Below, piece after piece: positions 1-9,157 of a stretch of DNA of 64,000 bases. Source of the DNA: Pseudolabrys taiwanensis. Lineage in GTDB: Bacteria; Pseudomonadota; Alphaproteobacteria; Rhizobiales; Xanthobacteraceae. A program made the translations under genes and the position numbers. The stretch covers positions 992,001 to 1,056,000 of the forward strand of contig NZ_CP031417.1 in assembly GCF_003367395.1 (NCBI RefSeq). Reading direction: 5' to 3'. Below the pieces are notes generated by a model. That model saw nothing but the letters and a program-made list of their open reading frames with translations, had not been told where the DNA came from and did not search any database. How positions within the stretch are numbered: the first letter of the stretch is position 1; every line of letters begins with the position of its first letter.

Positions 1-453
1 AAGCATCCGACGACCTTCCTGCGGCTGCTGCACTACCCGCCGCAGCCGCCGACCGCCGACAACGAAACCTTCGGCTCGGCGCCGCACACCGATTACGGCT
101 TCCTCACCATCCTGATGCAGGACATGTCGGGTGGTCTGGCGGTGCGCAACACCGACGGCACCTGGCTGCAGGCGACGCCGATTCCCGGCAGCTATGTCGT
201 CAACGTCGGCGACATGCTCGCGCGCTGGACCAACGGTCGCTGGCAGTCGACGCCGCATCTCGTGCGCAACGTGTCGGGTGGCGACCGTTATTCCTGCCCG
301 TTCTTCTTCGATCCCGACATGGATGCCGTCATCGGCGCGCTGCCGAGCTGCGTCGGGCCGAACAATCCGCCGCGCTTCCCGCCCGTGCGTTACGGCGACT
401 ATCTGATGGAGCGGCTGAACCGGAATTACGACTACCGCAAAAAAGCAAGCTGA
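1..453 (+). CDS. Isopenicillin N synthase-like 2OG-Fe(II) oxygenase (C-terminal part)
   Basis: The last 150 residues of a gene that enters from the left edge; the start is not visible. The jelly-roll core of a non-haem iron oxygenase is present: an HTD iron motif (H29, D31 of the visible part), a distal His in STPHLVRN (H86) and the 2-oxoglutarate-binding R-x-S (R96, S98). This layout fits the isopenicillin N synthase/flavonol synthase superfamily, cytosolic enzymes that oxidise small molecules with O2. It lies 66 bp before an ABC importer of the polyamine type, so it may act on the imported substrate (inference). The substrate cannot be read from the sequence. Confidence 0.88.
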   Translation, partial: KHPTTFLRLLHYPPQPPTADNETFGSAPHTDYGFLTILMQDMSGGLAVRNTDGTWLQATPIPGSYVVNVGDMLARWTNGRWQSTPHLVRNVSGGDRYSCPFFFDPDMDAVIGALPSCVGPNNPPRFPPVRYGDYLMERLNRNYDYRKKAS

Positions 454-519
454 CCGCCGAACGGTCTGGCGCGAGGACGCGTGAAGGCAGGCAATCAAAC
501 AAAAACAGGGGACTGTGAC

Positions 520-1557
520 ATGTTTCAGTTGACGCGCCGGGGACTGATCGCGGGACTGGCTGGCACTGCTGCTTTAGGAAGTTTCGGTCGCGCGGCTTAC
601 GCCGACACCACGCCTTACGTCATCAATACCTATGGCGGCCGCTGGGAAAAGTTTTGGCGCTCGCAACTGCTGCCCAATTTCGAAAAGACCGCCGGGCGTC
701 CGACCAAGCTTGATATCGGCCTCGGCAACAGCTGGGTCACGACGTTCCGCGCCGCCGGCAAGGAGAAGCCGCCGTTCGATGTGCTGATGACCAACGAACG
801 CTACGCCGTCATGTTGCGCGCCGAAGGATTCTTCGCGCCGATGCCGGCCGGTAAGGTCGCCAATCTCGCCGACGTGTATCCGATCGCGCGCTACAAGGAC
901 GACGCGGCGGTCACCGGCATCGTCTCGCCGATCGGCATCGCCTATCGCACCGATCTCGTCAAAACGCCGCCGAAGGCGTGGCGCGATCTGTGGGATCCGA
1001 AATACAAGGGGCAACTCGGCTTCTATTCGGTCAACAACTCGCTCGCCGTGATGTTCCTGATGCTGGCCGGCAAGATGTTCGGCAAGGATCAGTACGATAT
1101 CGATACCGGCCTCAAGAAGATCGCCGAGCTCAGGCCGTTCCCGCAGGTCGACTTCAGCGGGGCGATGGCTCCGCTCCTGACGCAGGGGCAGGTCGCCGTC
1201 GCGCCGATCGACTTCGCCGAAGCCGTCGCCTTGCAGAAGAAGGGCGTGCCGATCGGCACCGTGGTGCCTGAAGATGGCGTGCTGATGTTCGATCAGAGCT
1301 TCAATGTCGCGGCTAACGCCGCCGACAAGGAGGCTTCTTATAAGTACATCGACTATATGCTGAGCCCCGAGGTGCAGTTGCTGTTGGCGAAGGAGTTTTT
1401 CACCGCGCCGACCAACCGCAAGGTGAAAGTGCCCGACGAGCTCAAGGAAGCCATCCCGGTATCCGGCGACGACATTTCCAAGATCGTCACGTTCGACTGG
1501 GACTTCGTCGCCAAGAACCGGCAGGTTATGCTCGACCGCTGGGCCAAGGAGCTCTGA
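520..1557 (+). CDS. Periplasmic substrate-binding protein of polyamine-type ABC importer
   Basis: 345 residues, of the PotD/spermidine-putrescine-binding class (extracellular solute-binding family 1). The N-terminus is a Tat-like signal, LTRRGLIAG with R6-R7, followed by a hydrophobic stretch and a likely cleavage after AAYA. I chose the ATG at 520 over the in-frame GTG at 481 because a purine-rich AACAGGGGA lies just upstream and the signal peptide then begins properly. It is the first of four genes (binding protein, ATPase, two permeases), spaced 23 bp or less or overlapping, so probably one operon. The ligand could be a polyamine, an amino-acid derivative or another small cation; nothing here decides. 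Confidence 0.88.
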   Translation: MFQLTRRGLIAGLAGTAALGSFGRAAYADTTPYVINTYGGRWEKFWRSQLLPNFEKTAGRPTKLDIGLGNSWVTTFRAAGKEKPPFDVLMTNERYAVMLRAEGFFAPMPAGKVANLADVYPIARYKDDAAVTGIVSPIGIAYRTDLVKTPPKAWRDLWDPKYKGQLGFYSVNNSLAVMFLMLAGKMFGKDQYDIDTGLKKIAELRPFPQVDFSGAMAPLLTQGQVAVAPIDFAEAVALQKKGVPIGTVVPEDGVLMFDQSFNVAANAADKEASYKYIDYMLSPEVQLLLAKEFFTAPTNRKVKVPDELKEAIPVSGDDISKIVTFDWDFVAKNRQVMLDRWAKEL

Positions 1558-1580
1558 GCGGACGCTCGCGGCGAAACAGC

Positions 1581-2645
1581 ATGGCGCATCTTAACATCGC
1601 CGGCCTGCGCAAGGCGCACGGTCCGGTGCAGGTGATCGCCGGAGTCGATCTGGCGGTCGCCTCCGGCGAGTTCTTCACGTTGCTGGGCCCAAGCGGCTGC
1701 GGCAAGACGACGACTTTGCGTTGCGTCGCCGGTTTCATTGCGCCGGACGCGGGCGACATCCAGGTGGATGGCAGCAGCGTCCTCGCCGTGCCGCCGGAGC
1801 GGCGCGACTTCGGCGTGGTCTTTCAGAACTATGCGTTGTTTCCGCACCTGACCGTCGCGGAGAATGTCGGCTACGGCCTGCAAGCCAGGCGCATTCGCGG
1901 CGAGGAGGCGCGCCGCCGCGTCGGCGAAGCACTCGCGATGGTGCAGCTCTTCGGCCTCAAGGACCGGTTGCCGCGCGAATTGAGCGGCGGCCAGCAGCAG
2001 CGTGTCGCGCTCGCCCGCGCGATCGTCATAAGGCCGCGGCTGTTGCTGCTCGACGAGCCGCTTGCCAATCTCGATGCCAAGCTGCGGCATGAGCTGCGCT
2101 GGCTGATCCGCGACGTGCAGCGTGCGCAAGGCATCACGGCCATTTACGTGACTCACGATCACGCCGAGGCGATGTCGTTGTCGGACCGCATCGCGGTCAT
2201 GCGGCAGGGCCAGATCGCGCAGATCGGCACGCCGCGCGAGATCTATCAGCGGCCGACTGAAACCTATGTGGCGGCCTTCACCGGCGAGACCAATACGCTC
2301 GCCGCAAAGGTGATCGGCGAGATCGGGCCAGGCCGCTACCGCGTCATGGTCGCAGGCAGCGAGTTGATTGCCGGCGGCCCGCCAGGACTTGCCACCGGCA
2401 CCGAGCGCCGGCTGCTGGCGCGGCCGGAAAGCCTGTCGCTTGCCGCGGCCGGGAAGGGCGGTTTCGCGGTTCGCGTTGAGGCGGTCGTCTATGTCGGCGC
2501 CGGGCTGCGCTGCGAAATGGTGACCGAACAGCGGGAGAAGCTGGTGCTGCAACTGCCGGTGCAGACCGAGGTCGCCGTCGGCAGCGCGCTGACGCTGACG
2601 ATCGATCCCGAGCAGGCGTGGCTGATGGCGGAGGATGCGGCATGA
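1581..2645 (+). CDS. ATP-binding subunit of polyamine-type ABC importer
   Basis: 354 residues, typical of PotA-like ATPases. Walker A GPSGCGKT is at 36-43, the Q-loop at FQNYALF (81-87), the signature LSGGQ at 134-138, Walker B LLLLDEP at 154-160 and the switch His in YVTHDH. The last 110 residues form a TOBE-like regulatory domain. It would energise import through the two permeases that follow. The stop overlaps the earliest possible start of the first permease, which indicates translational coupling. The family is certain, the substrate is not. Confidence 0.92.
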   Translation: MAHLNIAGLRKAHGPVQVIAGVDLAVASGEFFTLLGPSGCGKTTTLRCVAGFIAPDAGDIQVDGSSVLAVPPERRDFGVVFQNYALFPHLTVAENVGYGLQARRIRGEEARRRVGEALAMVQLFGLKDRLPRELSGGQQQRVALARAIVIRPRLLLLDEPLANLDAKLRHELRWLIRDVQRAQGITAIYVTHDHAEAMSLSDRIAVMRQGQIAQIGTPREIYQRPTETYVAAFTGETNTLAAKVIGEIGPGRYRVMVAGSELIAGGPPGLATGTERRLLARPESLSLAAAGKGGFAVRVEAVVYVGAGLRCEMVTEQREKLVLQLPVQTEVAVGSALTLTIDPEQAWLMAEDAA

Positions 2646-2670
2646 GCGCGCATCGGCGGGAAGGTTTCCG

Positions 2671-3531
2671 ATGAGGTCGCCCTGGCGCACAGCCCTGATC
2701 GGCGCGCCGGTGCTGGCGTTGCTGTTCGTGTTCTTCGTGCTCCCTTATGGCGAGATGGTCGCCATGAGCTTTCGCGCGACGGCGAGCGGTGCGCCTTATG
2801 GCGAAGCCTGGACCCTTGCCAATTACGGCAAGGTGATCGGCGATCCTTTCTTCCTGTCGGTGCTGTCGCGGACGCTCGGCCTCGGCGCGCTCATCACCGG
2901 TCTGACGCTCGTTCTGTCCTATCCCCTTGCGATGCACCTTTCGCGCGTCAGCGATCGCTGGCACGTGGTGTTCTACGCCTTCGTCGTGTCGCCGCTCCTG
3001 GTCGGCGTGCTGGTGCGCAATTTCGGTTGGATGATCGTCGTCTCATTCGAAGGTCCGCTCAATCAGGTGCTGCTTGCGCTCGGGCTGATCGACCGTCCGC
3101 TGCGCCTTCTGTTCAATCTGCCGATCGTGGCGGTGGCGCTGGTGCACGTCTTCGTGCCGTTCATGGTGCTGCCGATTGCGAATGCGCTCGGGGCGGTCGA
3201 GCCCGCGCTCTATGACGCATCGGCTTCGCTCGGCGCACGTGGCTGGGAGACCTTCCTTCGCGTGACGCTGCCGCTCAGCCTGCCGGGCGTGCTCGCCGGC
3301 GTGATCCTCGTCTTCGTGCTGTCGATCAGCGCCTTCGTCACGCCGGTGCTGCTCGGCGGCCAGACTGTCATGATGATGTCCATCATTATCATCCAGCAGT
3401 TGATCGGGGTCTTCGCCTGGCCCTTCGGCGCGGCGCTGGCGATCTCGATGAGCGTTGCGAGCATCGCCATCATCGTACTGCTGACGTTGATCGCGCGGCC
3501 GCTGACCCGCCGCACCGCACGGTGGAGCTGA
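2671..3531 (+). CDS. ABC importer permease, PotB-like
   Basis: 286-residue inner-membrane permease with about six hydrophobic segments and the EAA-type coupling loop (ALYDASASLGARGWETFLRVTLPLS) near residue 190. An upstream ATG at 2635 is in frame and overlaps the ATPase stop, but the ATG at 2671 has a GGAAGG ribosome site about 6 bp upstream and starts directly before the first membrane helix, so I prefer it. It pairs with the next gene to form the transmembrane channel. Expected to be co-transcribed with both neighbours. Confidence 0.88.
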   Translation: MRSPWRTALIGAPVLALLFVFFVLPYGEMVAMSFRATASGAPYGEAWTLANYGKVIGDPFFLSVLSRTLGLGALITGLTLVLSYPLAMHLSRVSDRWHVVFYAFVVSPLLVGVLVRNFGWMIVVSFEGPLNQVLLALGLIDRPLRLLFNLPIVAVALVHVFVPFMVLPIANALGAVEPALYDASASLGARGWETFLRVTLPLSLPGVLAGVILVFVLSISAFVTPVLLGGQTVMMMSIIIIQQLIGVFAWPFGAALAISMSVASIAIIVLLTLIARPLTRRTARWS

Positions 3532-3535
3532 CACC

Positions 3536-4333
3536 ATGAGCCGTTCGCCGCGCCGGCCGTTCCGTTATCTCGCGGGTTTGGGACTGGCCGTGCTGTACGG
3601 CTTCCTGCTGCTGCCGCTCGTCGTCGTGGCGCTGGCCTCCTTCAGTGGCGGTGAGGTGCTGCGCTTTCCGCCGGAGGGCTTCTCGCTGAAATGGTACGCG
3701 CGCTTCTTCGCCAATGAGTCGTTCCTAGCCGCGCTGATGCTGTCGCTGCGGCTGGCTTTGATCAGCGCGCTCGCCGTCTCGGTGCTGGCCACCTTGGCCG
3801 CCTTGTTCTACCGGCAATTGCCGGGGCGGTGGCGCGAGCCGTTCCGCGTGCTGGTGCTCATGCCGCTGTTGCTGCCGGAGATATTGACCGCGATCGGCCT
3901 CCTGTTCTTCCTCTACCGCGTCGGGCTCGGCAGTTCGGCCTTGGGGCTGCAGATCGGGCATATCGTCGTGACGCTGCCCTTCGCCTTCCTGTCGGTGCTC
4001 GCTTCGCTGCAGCAGATCGAGCCCGCGCTGGAGGAGGCCTCGGCGAGCCTCGGGGCGGGGCCACTCGCGACCTTCGGCCGCGTCGTCTGGCCGCTGATCC
4101 GGCCGGGCGTCTTCACCGGCGCGCTGTTCGCCTTCATCGTCTCCTTCGACATGTTCACGATGTCGTTCCTGCTCAAGCCGGTCGGCGGCAATACGCTGCC
4201 GCTCGCCGTGTTCGACTATCTCAAGTACGACTTCGACCCGATGGCGGCGGCCGCGGCGACGCTCAGCGTCGGATTCGCCCTGGTGGTGGTGCTGCTGGTC
4301 GAGAAGACCGTCGGCCTCAGGCGGGCTTTTTGA
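3536..4333 (+). CDS. ABC importer permease, PotC-like
   Basis: 265 residues with six hydrophobic segments and an EAA loop (ALEEASASLGAGPLATFGRVVWP) around residues 160-185. It starts 4 bp after the first permease and is the last gene of the importer operon. With the preceding permease it forms the heterodimeric channel through the inner membrane. The next gene, lipA, follows after 80 bp and belongs to a different functional unit, so the operon probably ends here, although I see no clear terminator. Confidence 0.9.
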   Translation: MSRSPRRPFRYLAGLGLAVLYGFLLLPLVVVALASFSGGEVLRFPPEGFSLKWYARFFANESFLAALMLSLRLALISALAVSVLATLAALFYRQLPGRWREPFRVLVLMPLLLPEILTAIGLLFFLYRVGLGSSALGLQIGHIVVTLPFAFLSVLASLQQIEPALEEASASLGAGPLATFGRVVWPLIRPGVFTGALFAFIVSFDMFTMSFLLKPVGGNTLPLAVFDYLKYDFDPMAAAAATLSVGFALVVVLLVEKTVGLRRAF

Positions 4334-4413
4334 AGCGATTCCAGGAGGATGGCGCGGCATTGCGCCGGCGGTCCCAAATCCGTAAATAGCGGTTGTCCTT
4401 GCAAGGCATCGCC

Positions 4414-5364
4414 ATGGCCGTCGTTCTCGATCTGATCAACAATCCGCGCCCGCGCCACCCGGAAAAGGCGCACAAGCCCGATTCCGCCGTGCTGCCGAAA
4501 CCGGACTGGATCCGGGTCAAGGCGCCGGTGTCCCGCGGCTATGCGGAAACGCATGCCCTGATGCGCGCCAACGGCCTGCACACGGTGTGCGAGGAGGCCG
4601 GCTGCCCCAACATCGGCGAGTGCTGGGACAAGAAGCACGCCACCTTCATGATCATGGGCGACACCTGCACGCGGGCCTGCGCCTTCTGCAACGTGAAGAC
4701 CGGCCTGCCGGCGGCGCTCGATGCCAGCGAGCCGCAGCATGTCGGCGAGGCGACCGCCAAGCTTGGCCTGTCGCATATCGTCGTCACCTCGGTCGACCGC
4801 GACGATCTTGCCGACGGCGGCGCGCAGCACTTCGCCGACACTATCACCGCCATTCGCCGGCACGCGCCTTCGACCACCATCGAGATCCTGACGCCGGACT
4901 TCCTGCGCAAGGACGGCGCGGTCGAGGTCGTGGTCGCGGCCAAGCCCGACGTGTTCAACCACAATCTTGAGACCGTGCCCTCGCTCTACCTGTCGGTGCG
5001 GCCGGGAGCGCGCTATTTCCACTCGCTGCGTCTGTTGCAGCGGGTGAAGGAACTCGACCCGACGATGTTCACCAAATCGGGCATCATGGTCGGCCTCGGT
5101 GAAGAGCGGAACGAGATCCTGCAGGTGATGGACGACCTGCGCTCGGCCGACGTCGATTTCCTCACCATCGGTCAGTATCTGCAGCCGACGCGTAAGCACG
5201 CCGAAGTGAAGCGCTTCGTGCCGCCGGACGAGTTCAAGGCGCTGGAGAAGATCGCCTACGCCAAGGGCTTCCTGATGGTGTCGGCGTCGCCGCTGACCCG
5301 TTCGTCGCATCATGCGGGCGAGGACTTCGCGCGGCTGAAGGCGGCGCGGCTGGCCAAAGCCTGA
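4414..5364 (+). CDS. lipA: Lipoyl synthase
   Basis: 316-residue radical-SAM enzyme that inserts two sulfur atoms into octanoyl groups on lipoyl-dependent enzymes. Both iron-sulfur clusters are readable: C59, C64, C70 ([12 protein letters not shown]) for the auxiliary cluster and C85, C89, C92 (CTRACAFC) for the SAM cluster. The C-terminal RSS motif is present as RSSHHAG. A TTG seven codons upstream is also open, but the ATG at 4414 gives the usual N-terminus. The stop overlaps the next start (TGATG), so the COQ10-like gene is translationally coupled. Confidence 0.97.
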   Translation: MAVVLDLINNPRPRHPEKAHKPDSAVLPKPDWIRVKAPVSRGYAETHALMRANGLHTVCEEAGCPNIGECWDKKHATFMIMGDTCTRACAFCNVKTGLPAALDASEPQHVGEATAKLGLSHIVVTSVDRDDLADGGAQHFADTITAIRRHAPSTTIEILTPDFLRKDGAVEVVVAAKPDVFNHNLETVPSLYLSVRPGARYFHSLRLLQRVKELDPTMFTKSGIMVGLGEERNEILQVMDDLRSADVDFLTIGQYLQPTRKHAEVKRFVPPDEFKALEKIAYAKGFLMVSASPLTRSSHHAGEDFARLKAARLAKA

Positions 5365-5825
5365 TGCCGCAATTTTCGACCAGGCGCCGTGTGCGCCATG
5401 CGGCGTCGGACATGTTCGACCTCGTCGCCGACGTGGAGAAATATCCGCAGTTCGTGCCGTTGTGCACCAGCCTACGCGTGAAGACCCGGACCGACAAAGG
5501 CGAGGGCGTCCAGGTGTTGGTCGCCGACATGACGGTAGCCTACAAGCTCGTGCGGCAGACCTTCACCAGCCGCGTGACGCTCGACCGACCGAACCTTACG
5601 ATCCTGGTCGAATATCTCAACGGCCCGTTCAGCCGCATGCAGAACCGCTGGACTTTCGCGCCGACGGGCGACGACTCGTGTGAAGTGACGTTCTTCATCG
5701 ATTACGAGTTCAAGAGTCGCACGTTGGCGATGCTGATGGGGGCGATGTTCGACACCGCTTTCCGCCGTTTCGCCGCGGCCTTCGAGGCGCGCGCCGACCA
5801 GGTGTACGGCCGCAAGCGCGCTTGA
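5364..5825 (+). CDS. COQ10/RatA-family START-domain protein
   Basis: 153 residues covering one complete START/polyketide-cyclase-like domain. [34 protein letters not shown] is the hallmark beginning of the ubiquinone-binding COQ10/RatA family. In most alphaproteobacteria this gene follows lipA, as here with a 1-bp stop/start overlap. The likely role is binding or chaperoning ubiquinone for respiration. Many pipelines call it a type II toxin RatA after the E. coli homologue, but there is no antitoxin partner here, so a quinone role is the safer reading. Confidence 0.88.
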   Translation: MPQFSTRRRVRHAASDMFDLVADVEKYPQFVPLCTSLRVKTRTDKGEGVQVLVADMTVAYKLVRQTFTSRVTLDRPNLTILVEYLNGPFSRMQNRWTFAPTGDDSCEVTFFIDYEFKSRTLAMLMGAMFDTAFRRFAAAFEARADQVYGRKRA

Positions 5826-5919
5826 GCCGCACATTCAATTTGCCATCGTGAAAGCACGCGCGTTCGTTTTGCCCTAACCTTGGCGGCATAAACGCCAAGA
5901 AAATTACGGGAAGAACGCC

Positions 5920-6267
5920 ATGCCGATGTATCGCTGGGCGGACCTTGAAGAGGTCCCGCTCAACCCGCTCATCACGGGCCGCGTCGTCGAAGTCCCCAAC
6001 GCCATGCTTGCGCGCATCAAGGCTCCGAAAGGGCCGATCAACATGCACAAGCACGACTTCGACCAGATCACGCACATCCTTGCCGGCAAGATGCGCTGGG
6101 AAATCGACGGCGAGGAGCCGCGCGTCGTCGGCCCCGGCGACGTGCTCTTGATGCCGGCCGGTGTCGTGCACGGCGGTGAGGTGCTGGAGGACGCGGAGTA
6201 CCTCGATGTGTTCGCGCCCGGCCGCCAGGACTTCAGCTGGTACAAGCAGAAGATCGCACAGAAATAA
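5920..6267 (+). CDS. Small single-domain cupin protein
   Basis: 115 residues folding as one cupin barrel. The two cupin motifs are clear: HKHDFDQITHILAGKM (H43, H45, Q49 as likely metal ligands) and PGDVLLMPAGVVHGG with the third His at 84. ACGGGAAG precedes the ATG by about 8 bp. Such proteins are metal-dependent isomerases, oxygenases or binding proteins, and the substrate is unknown. It begins the accessory block that separates the lipA pair from cinA and lies 46 bp before a Bug-type binding protein, with which it may be co-transcribed. Confidence 0.82.
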   Translation: MPMYRWADLEEVPLNPLITGRVVEVPNAMLARIKAPKGPINMHKHDFDQITHILAGKMRWEIDGEEPRVVGPGDVLLMPAGVVHGGEVLEDAEYLDVFAPGRQDFSWYKQKIAQK

Positions 6268-6313
6268 CGAGTAGCGCGACCGTCAGTGTCCGCACGCGAA
6301 AGGGGGAAATGCC

Positions 6314-7291
6314 ATGCGTCGCTTCTGCCGCAGACTTGTTCTTGCGTTGAGCGCGGTCGTCCTGATCGGCGGCCCGGCTTGGGCGCAATCCGATTTTCCG
6401 ACGAGGCCCATCACGCTCATCGTGCCGCTACAGGCGGCGACGGCGTCCGACCTCGTCGCACGCGTTATCGCGCAGAACTTCTCCGCCCGCACTGGCAAGT
6501 CGATGGTGGTCGAGAACGTCGCCGGCGGCGGCGGCGGCATCGGTGCGCATCGCGTCGCGCGTGCGCCGGCGGACGGCTATACGGTGGGCGCGTTCAACAA
6601 CGGCGTGCACACGATTCTGCCGGCGATGGGCACCAAACTGGGCTTCGACCCGTTCGAGGATTTCGCGCCGGTGACGCTGCTGGCGCGCTTTCCGAGTGTG
6701 CTGATCGTCAATCCGGATCTGCCGGTCAAGTCGCTGGCCGAGTTCATTGCGCTCGCCAAGAAGCAGCCGGGCAAGCTGACTTATGCGTCGGTCGGCGTCG
6801 GCAGTCCGCAGCATCTCGCCATGGAACAGCTCAAGGCCGCCGCCGGCATCGATTTGCTGCATGTGCCTTATCGCGGCGGTGCGCAGGCGACGCAGGCGGT
6901 CTCGACCAATGAGGTGAATGCTTTCTGGATCGCCACCTCGGTGGCCTTGCCGTTCATCCAGTCCAACAAGGTTCGCGCGCTCGCGGTCGGCGATCTTGAG
7001 CGCACGAAGACGCTACCCGATGTACCGACCGTCGATGAGGCTGGCGTCAAGGGATATGCCTATGCGCCGACTTTGGCCTTGTTCGCGCCCAAAGGCACGC
7101 CGCCGGCCGTGCTCGATTATCTGCATCGCGAGATGCTGACGTCGTTGCGCGATCCGGACGTGATCAAGCGGCTGGAAGCGGCCGGGCTCGAGCCGCAGAG
7201 CTCGACCGGCGCCGCGCTGCAGGCATCTCTCGGGACCGAGGCCAAGGTGATGGCGCCGTTGGTCAAGAAGCTCGGCATTGGCCAGAACTGA
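6314..7291 (+). CDS. Bug/TctC-family periplasmic solute-binding protein
   Basis: 325 residues with a Sec signal peptide ending GGPAWAQ (around residue 25), then FPTRPITLIVPLQAATASDLVARVIA, the conserved start of Bug (tripartite tricarboxylate transporter) receptors. A strong AGGGGGA ribosome site lies about 6 bp upstream. These periplasmic proteins capture carboxylates or amides. No TctA/TctB membrane components are nearby, so this is an orphan receptor, which is common for the family. The usual ProGlyGly motif after the first strand is changed to LQAATA, hinting at an altered ligand pocket. Confidence 0.88.
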   Translation: MRRFCRRLVLALSAVVLIGGPAWAQSDFPTRPITLIVPLQAATASDLVARVIAQNFSARTGKSMVVENVAGGGGGIGAHRVARAPADGYTVGAFNNGVHTILPAMGTKLGFDPFEDFAPVTLLARFPSVLIVNPDLPVKSLAEFIALAKKQPGKLTYASVGVGSPQHLAMEQLKAAAGIDLLHVPYRGGAQATQAVSTNEVNAFWIATSVALPFIQSNKVRALAVGDLERTKTLPDVPTVDEAGVKGYAYAPTLALFAPKGTPPAVLDYLHREMLTSLRDPDVIKRLEAAGLEPQSSTGAALQASLGTEAKVMAPLVKKLGIGQN

Positions 7292-7296
7292 CGCGC

Positions 7297-8430
7297 ATGC
7301 AACCGATCACGGCCAAGAGCGAGCCGACGTTTGAGGAAGCGCGCGACCAAGCGAGCGTGGCGCGCGCCTGGCTGAACGGCGACTTTGTCGACACGGTCGA
7401 TTATCCGATCCGCTACGCCGGTCCGCCGATCCGCATGATCGTCACAGGCCATCCGCCGGCGATGGCGTCGGCCGTGGTCGATGTACTCAAGCCATCCTTC
7501 CGCGTCCTCGAGGCGATGACCCGAGGCAAGATCGTGATCGAGGATCATTGGGGCGCCAGTGTGCATCGCGACCGCGATGGCGTCGCCGCCTTGAACGATG
7601 GCCGCAGCCATCTGGCGCCGATCTATTCCGGTTGGGACGCGGCGGCCTATCCGATGGCGCAGGGGCTGCAACTGCCCAGTCTGTTCGACGACTCCGAGAC
7701 GGCGACGCTCATCGCGGAGCAGCTTTACGACCGTTACTTCCGGCCGGACGTCGAGCGGCAGGGCATCCTCATGGGGCGCATGAAGGCGTCCGGCGCCTAT
7801 CACCTGTTCAGCATGGCGCCGATCCGCTCGCGCGACGACTTCAAGGGGCTGCGCGTCGGCACGACCGAAGGCGTCGAGGCGGATGTCATGTGGGCGCTTG
7901 GCGCCGAACCGGTCACGCTGTCCTCGCTCGAGATGAACCCGGCGCTCAGCGAGGGACGCATCGATGCCATGCATCTCGCCGACGGCTCGGCCGAGGTTTT
8001 CGGCATTGGCGCCGTGGCCCGCTATCGAACCGCGCTCGGTCTGGTGCGCCAGAATTTGGAGTTCGGCATGAGCGCGTCCTTCTGGGACGCGATGCCGCAG
8101 GATCTGCGGACCGTCGTGAACGCCTGGCTACGCGCCGAGGCGCAGGCGGAAACGCAGGTATTCTATGGCGTCGCGGGCGCGCGGGCCCGCGAGCGTTTCA
8201 AGGCAAACGGTCTGCGGTTTATCTATCTCGATCCCGTGGAGCACGAGCGGGTGGTCGTGGCGACACGTCCCGTCGTCTCTGCCTTTATCGATCGGGAGGA
8301 GGCCGCGGGCCGGCCGGCGCGAGCAATGATTGCCGACATTGCGCGGCTGGCGAATCAGTATCGCGGTAAAACACCGAACGATCTCATGCACGCAGCGATC
8401 GCGTCGCCGGTGCAGGGCATCAACCGCTAG
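7297..8430 (+). CDS. DctP-like (TRAP receptor-fold) protein without a signal peptide
   Basis: 377 residues, 5 bp after the Bug receptor and probably in the same operon. The middle part resembles TRAP-transporter receptors: MAPIRSRDDFKGLRVGTTEGVEADVMWALGAEPVTLSSLEMNPALSEGRIDAM matches the DctP pattern of KGLK(I/V)R followed by a choice of ALQTG. The N-terminus is polar (MQPITAKSEPTFEEARDQ) with no hydrophobic signal and no better start upstream, so export is doubtful. It could be a cytosolic enzyme or sensor built on the receptor fold, or a receptor that lost its signal. The exact role is unknown. Confidence 0.65.
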   Translation: MQPITAKSEPTFEEARDQASVARAWLNGDFVDTVDYPIRYAGPPIRMIVTGHPPAMASAVVDVLKPSFRVLEAMTRGKIVIEDHWGASVHRDRDGVAALNDGRSHLAPIYSGWDAAAYPMAQGLQLPSLFDDSETATLIAEQLYDRYFRPDVERQGILMGRMKASGAYHLFSMAPIRSRDDFKGLRVGTTEGVEADVMWALGAEPVTLSSLEMNPALSEGRIDAMHLADGSAEVFGIGAVARYRTALGLVRQNLEFGMSASFWDAMPQDLRTVVNAWLRAEAQAETQVFYGVAGARARERFKANGLRFIYLDPVEHERVVVATRPVVSAFIDREEAAGRPARAMIADIARLANQYRGKTPNDLMHAAIASPVQGINR

Positions 8431-8480
8431 GCCATAGCCTCGATCGTCGCGATCGCGAGACTGAATTGTGACCTAGGGTG

Positions 8481-9002
8481 CTACCCGTTGAGCCACCACA
8501 CCGCGCTATTGAGCAAGAACGCGAAGGCGACCCACGCGGCAAGCGGCACGAGGCACAGCGCTGCGACGGCATCGACTTTTCGAAATGCGCTGATCGTCGC
8601 GACGATGAACAGCCATTGCGCGACGATGTTGATGAGCCCCAGCAAGGGGCTGTGCGCCGCGAAGAACATCCATGACCAGGCCGCGTTTAGCACCAGCTGA
8701 ATAAGGAACAGCACGATGGCCGCGGTCCGTTGGGCCGAAGCCGGCAGACGGAGAACGCGCCAAAACGCGAAGGCCATCAATACGTAGAGCGCGGTCCATA
8801 CCGGCGCGAAGACCCAATTTGGCGGGTTGAACGCCGGCTTCGTAAGACCGGCATACCACCCCGCGATATTGGGGTACGTCGCAATCTGACCGGCGATCGA
8901 CGTTGCCGCGACCACTGCCAAGGCCAATACGCCGTAGGCAATGTTTTTGCCGTACGACGGCTTGGGCGGGCGTGCATTCTGTTCGGCGGATAACATCGTC
9001 AT
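8481..9002 (-). CDS. tspO: TspO/MBR family tryptophan-rich sensory protein
   Basis: 173 residues with five predicted membrane helices. The family hallmarks are present: WYAGLTKPAFNPPNW, VFAPVWTALYVLMAFAFW and NAAWSWMFF. TspO binds porphyrins and other hydrophobic ligands in the membrane and in photosynthetic alphaproteobacteria affects pigment gene control. The frame stays open far upstream, but the ATG at 9002 (MTMLSAEQN) gives the normal N-terminus; a second ATG six bases further in is also possible. The N-terminal 30 residues before the first helix are longer than in short homologues. It converges with the DctP-like gene and diverges from the next one. Confidence 0.9.
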   Translation of the reverse strand: MTMLSAEQNARPPKPSYGKNIAYGVLALAVVAATSIAGQIATYPNIAGWYAGLTKPAFNPPNWVFAPVWTALYVLMAFAFWRVLRLPASAQRTAAIVLFLIQLVLNAAWSWMFFAAHSPLLGLINIVAQWLFIVATISAFRKVDAVAALCLVPLAAWVAFAFLLNSAVWWLNG

Positions 9003-9157
9003 GGGGCGTTTCTGACAACGTGGGCCATGGCGCGATGGTTCCTTCTTGTGCGCAAAAGATTCAAGACCTGCGACATAAGAACGCCAATATGCCGCACTCA
9101 ACTCGCACATCTCGGGGGGCAACAGCTCTGCTGCATGCAGCAAGAGGAGTGCCTTCG

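Noticed and set aside
481..519. GTG start 13 codons before the polyamine-type receptor
   Set aside because: It would put a polar stretch before the twin-Arg signal; the ATG at 520 has a better upstream ribosome site.
5364..5825. RatA toxin of a toxin-antitoxin pair
   Set aside because: No antitoxin gene next to it; position after lipA is that of the ubiquinone-binding COQ10-like protein.
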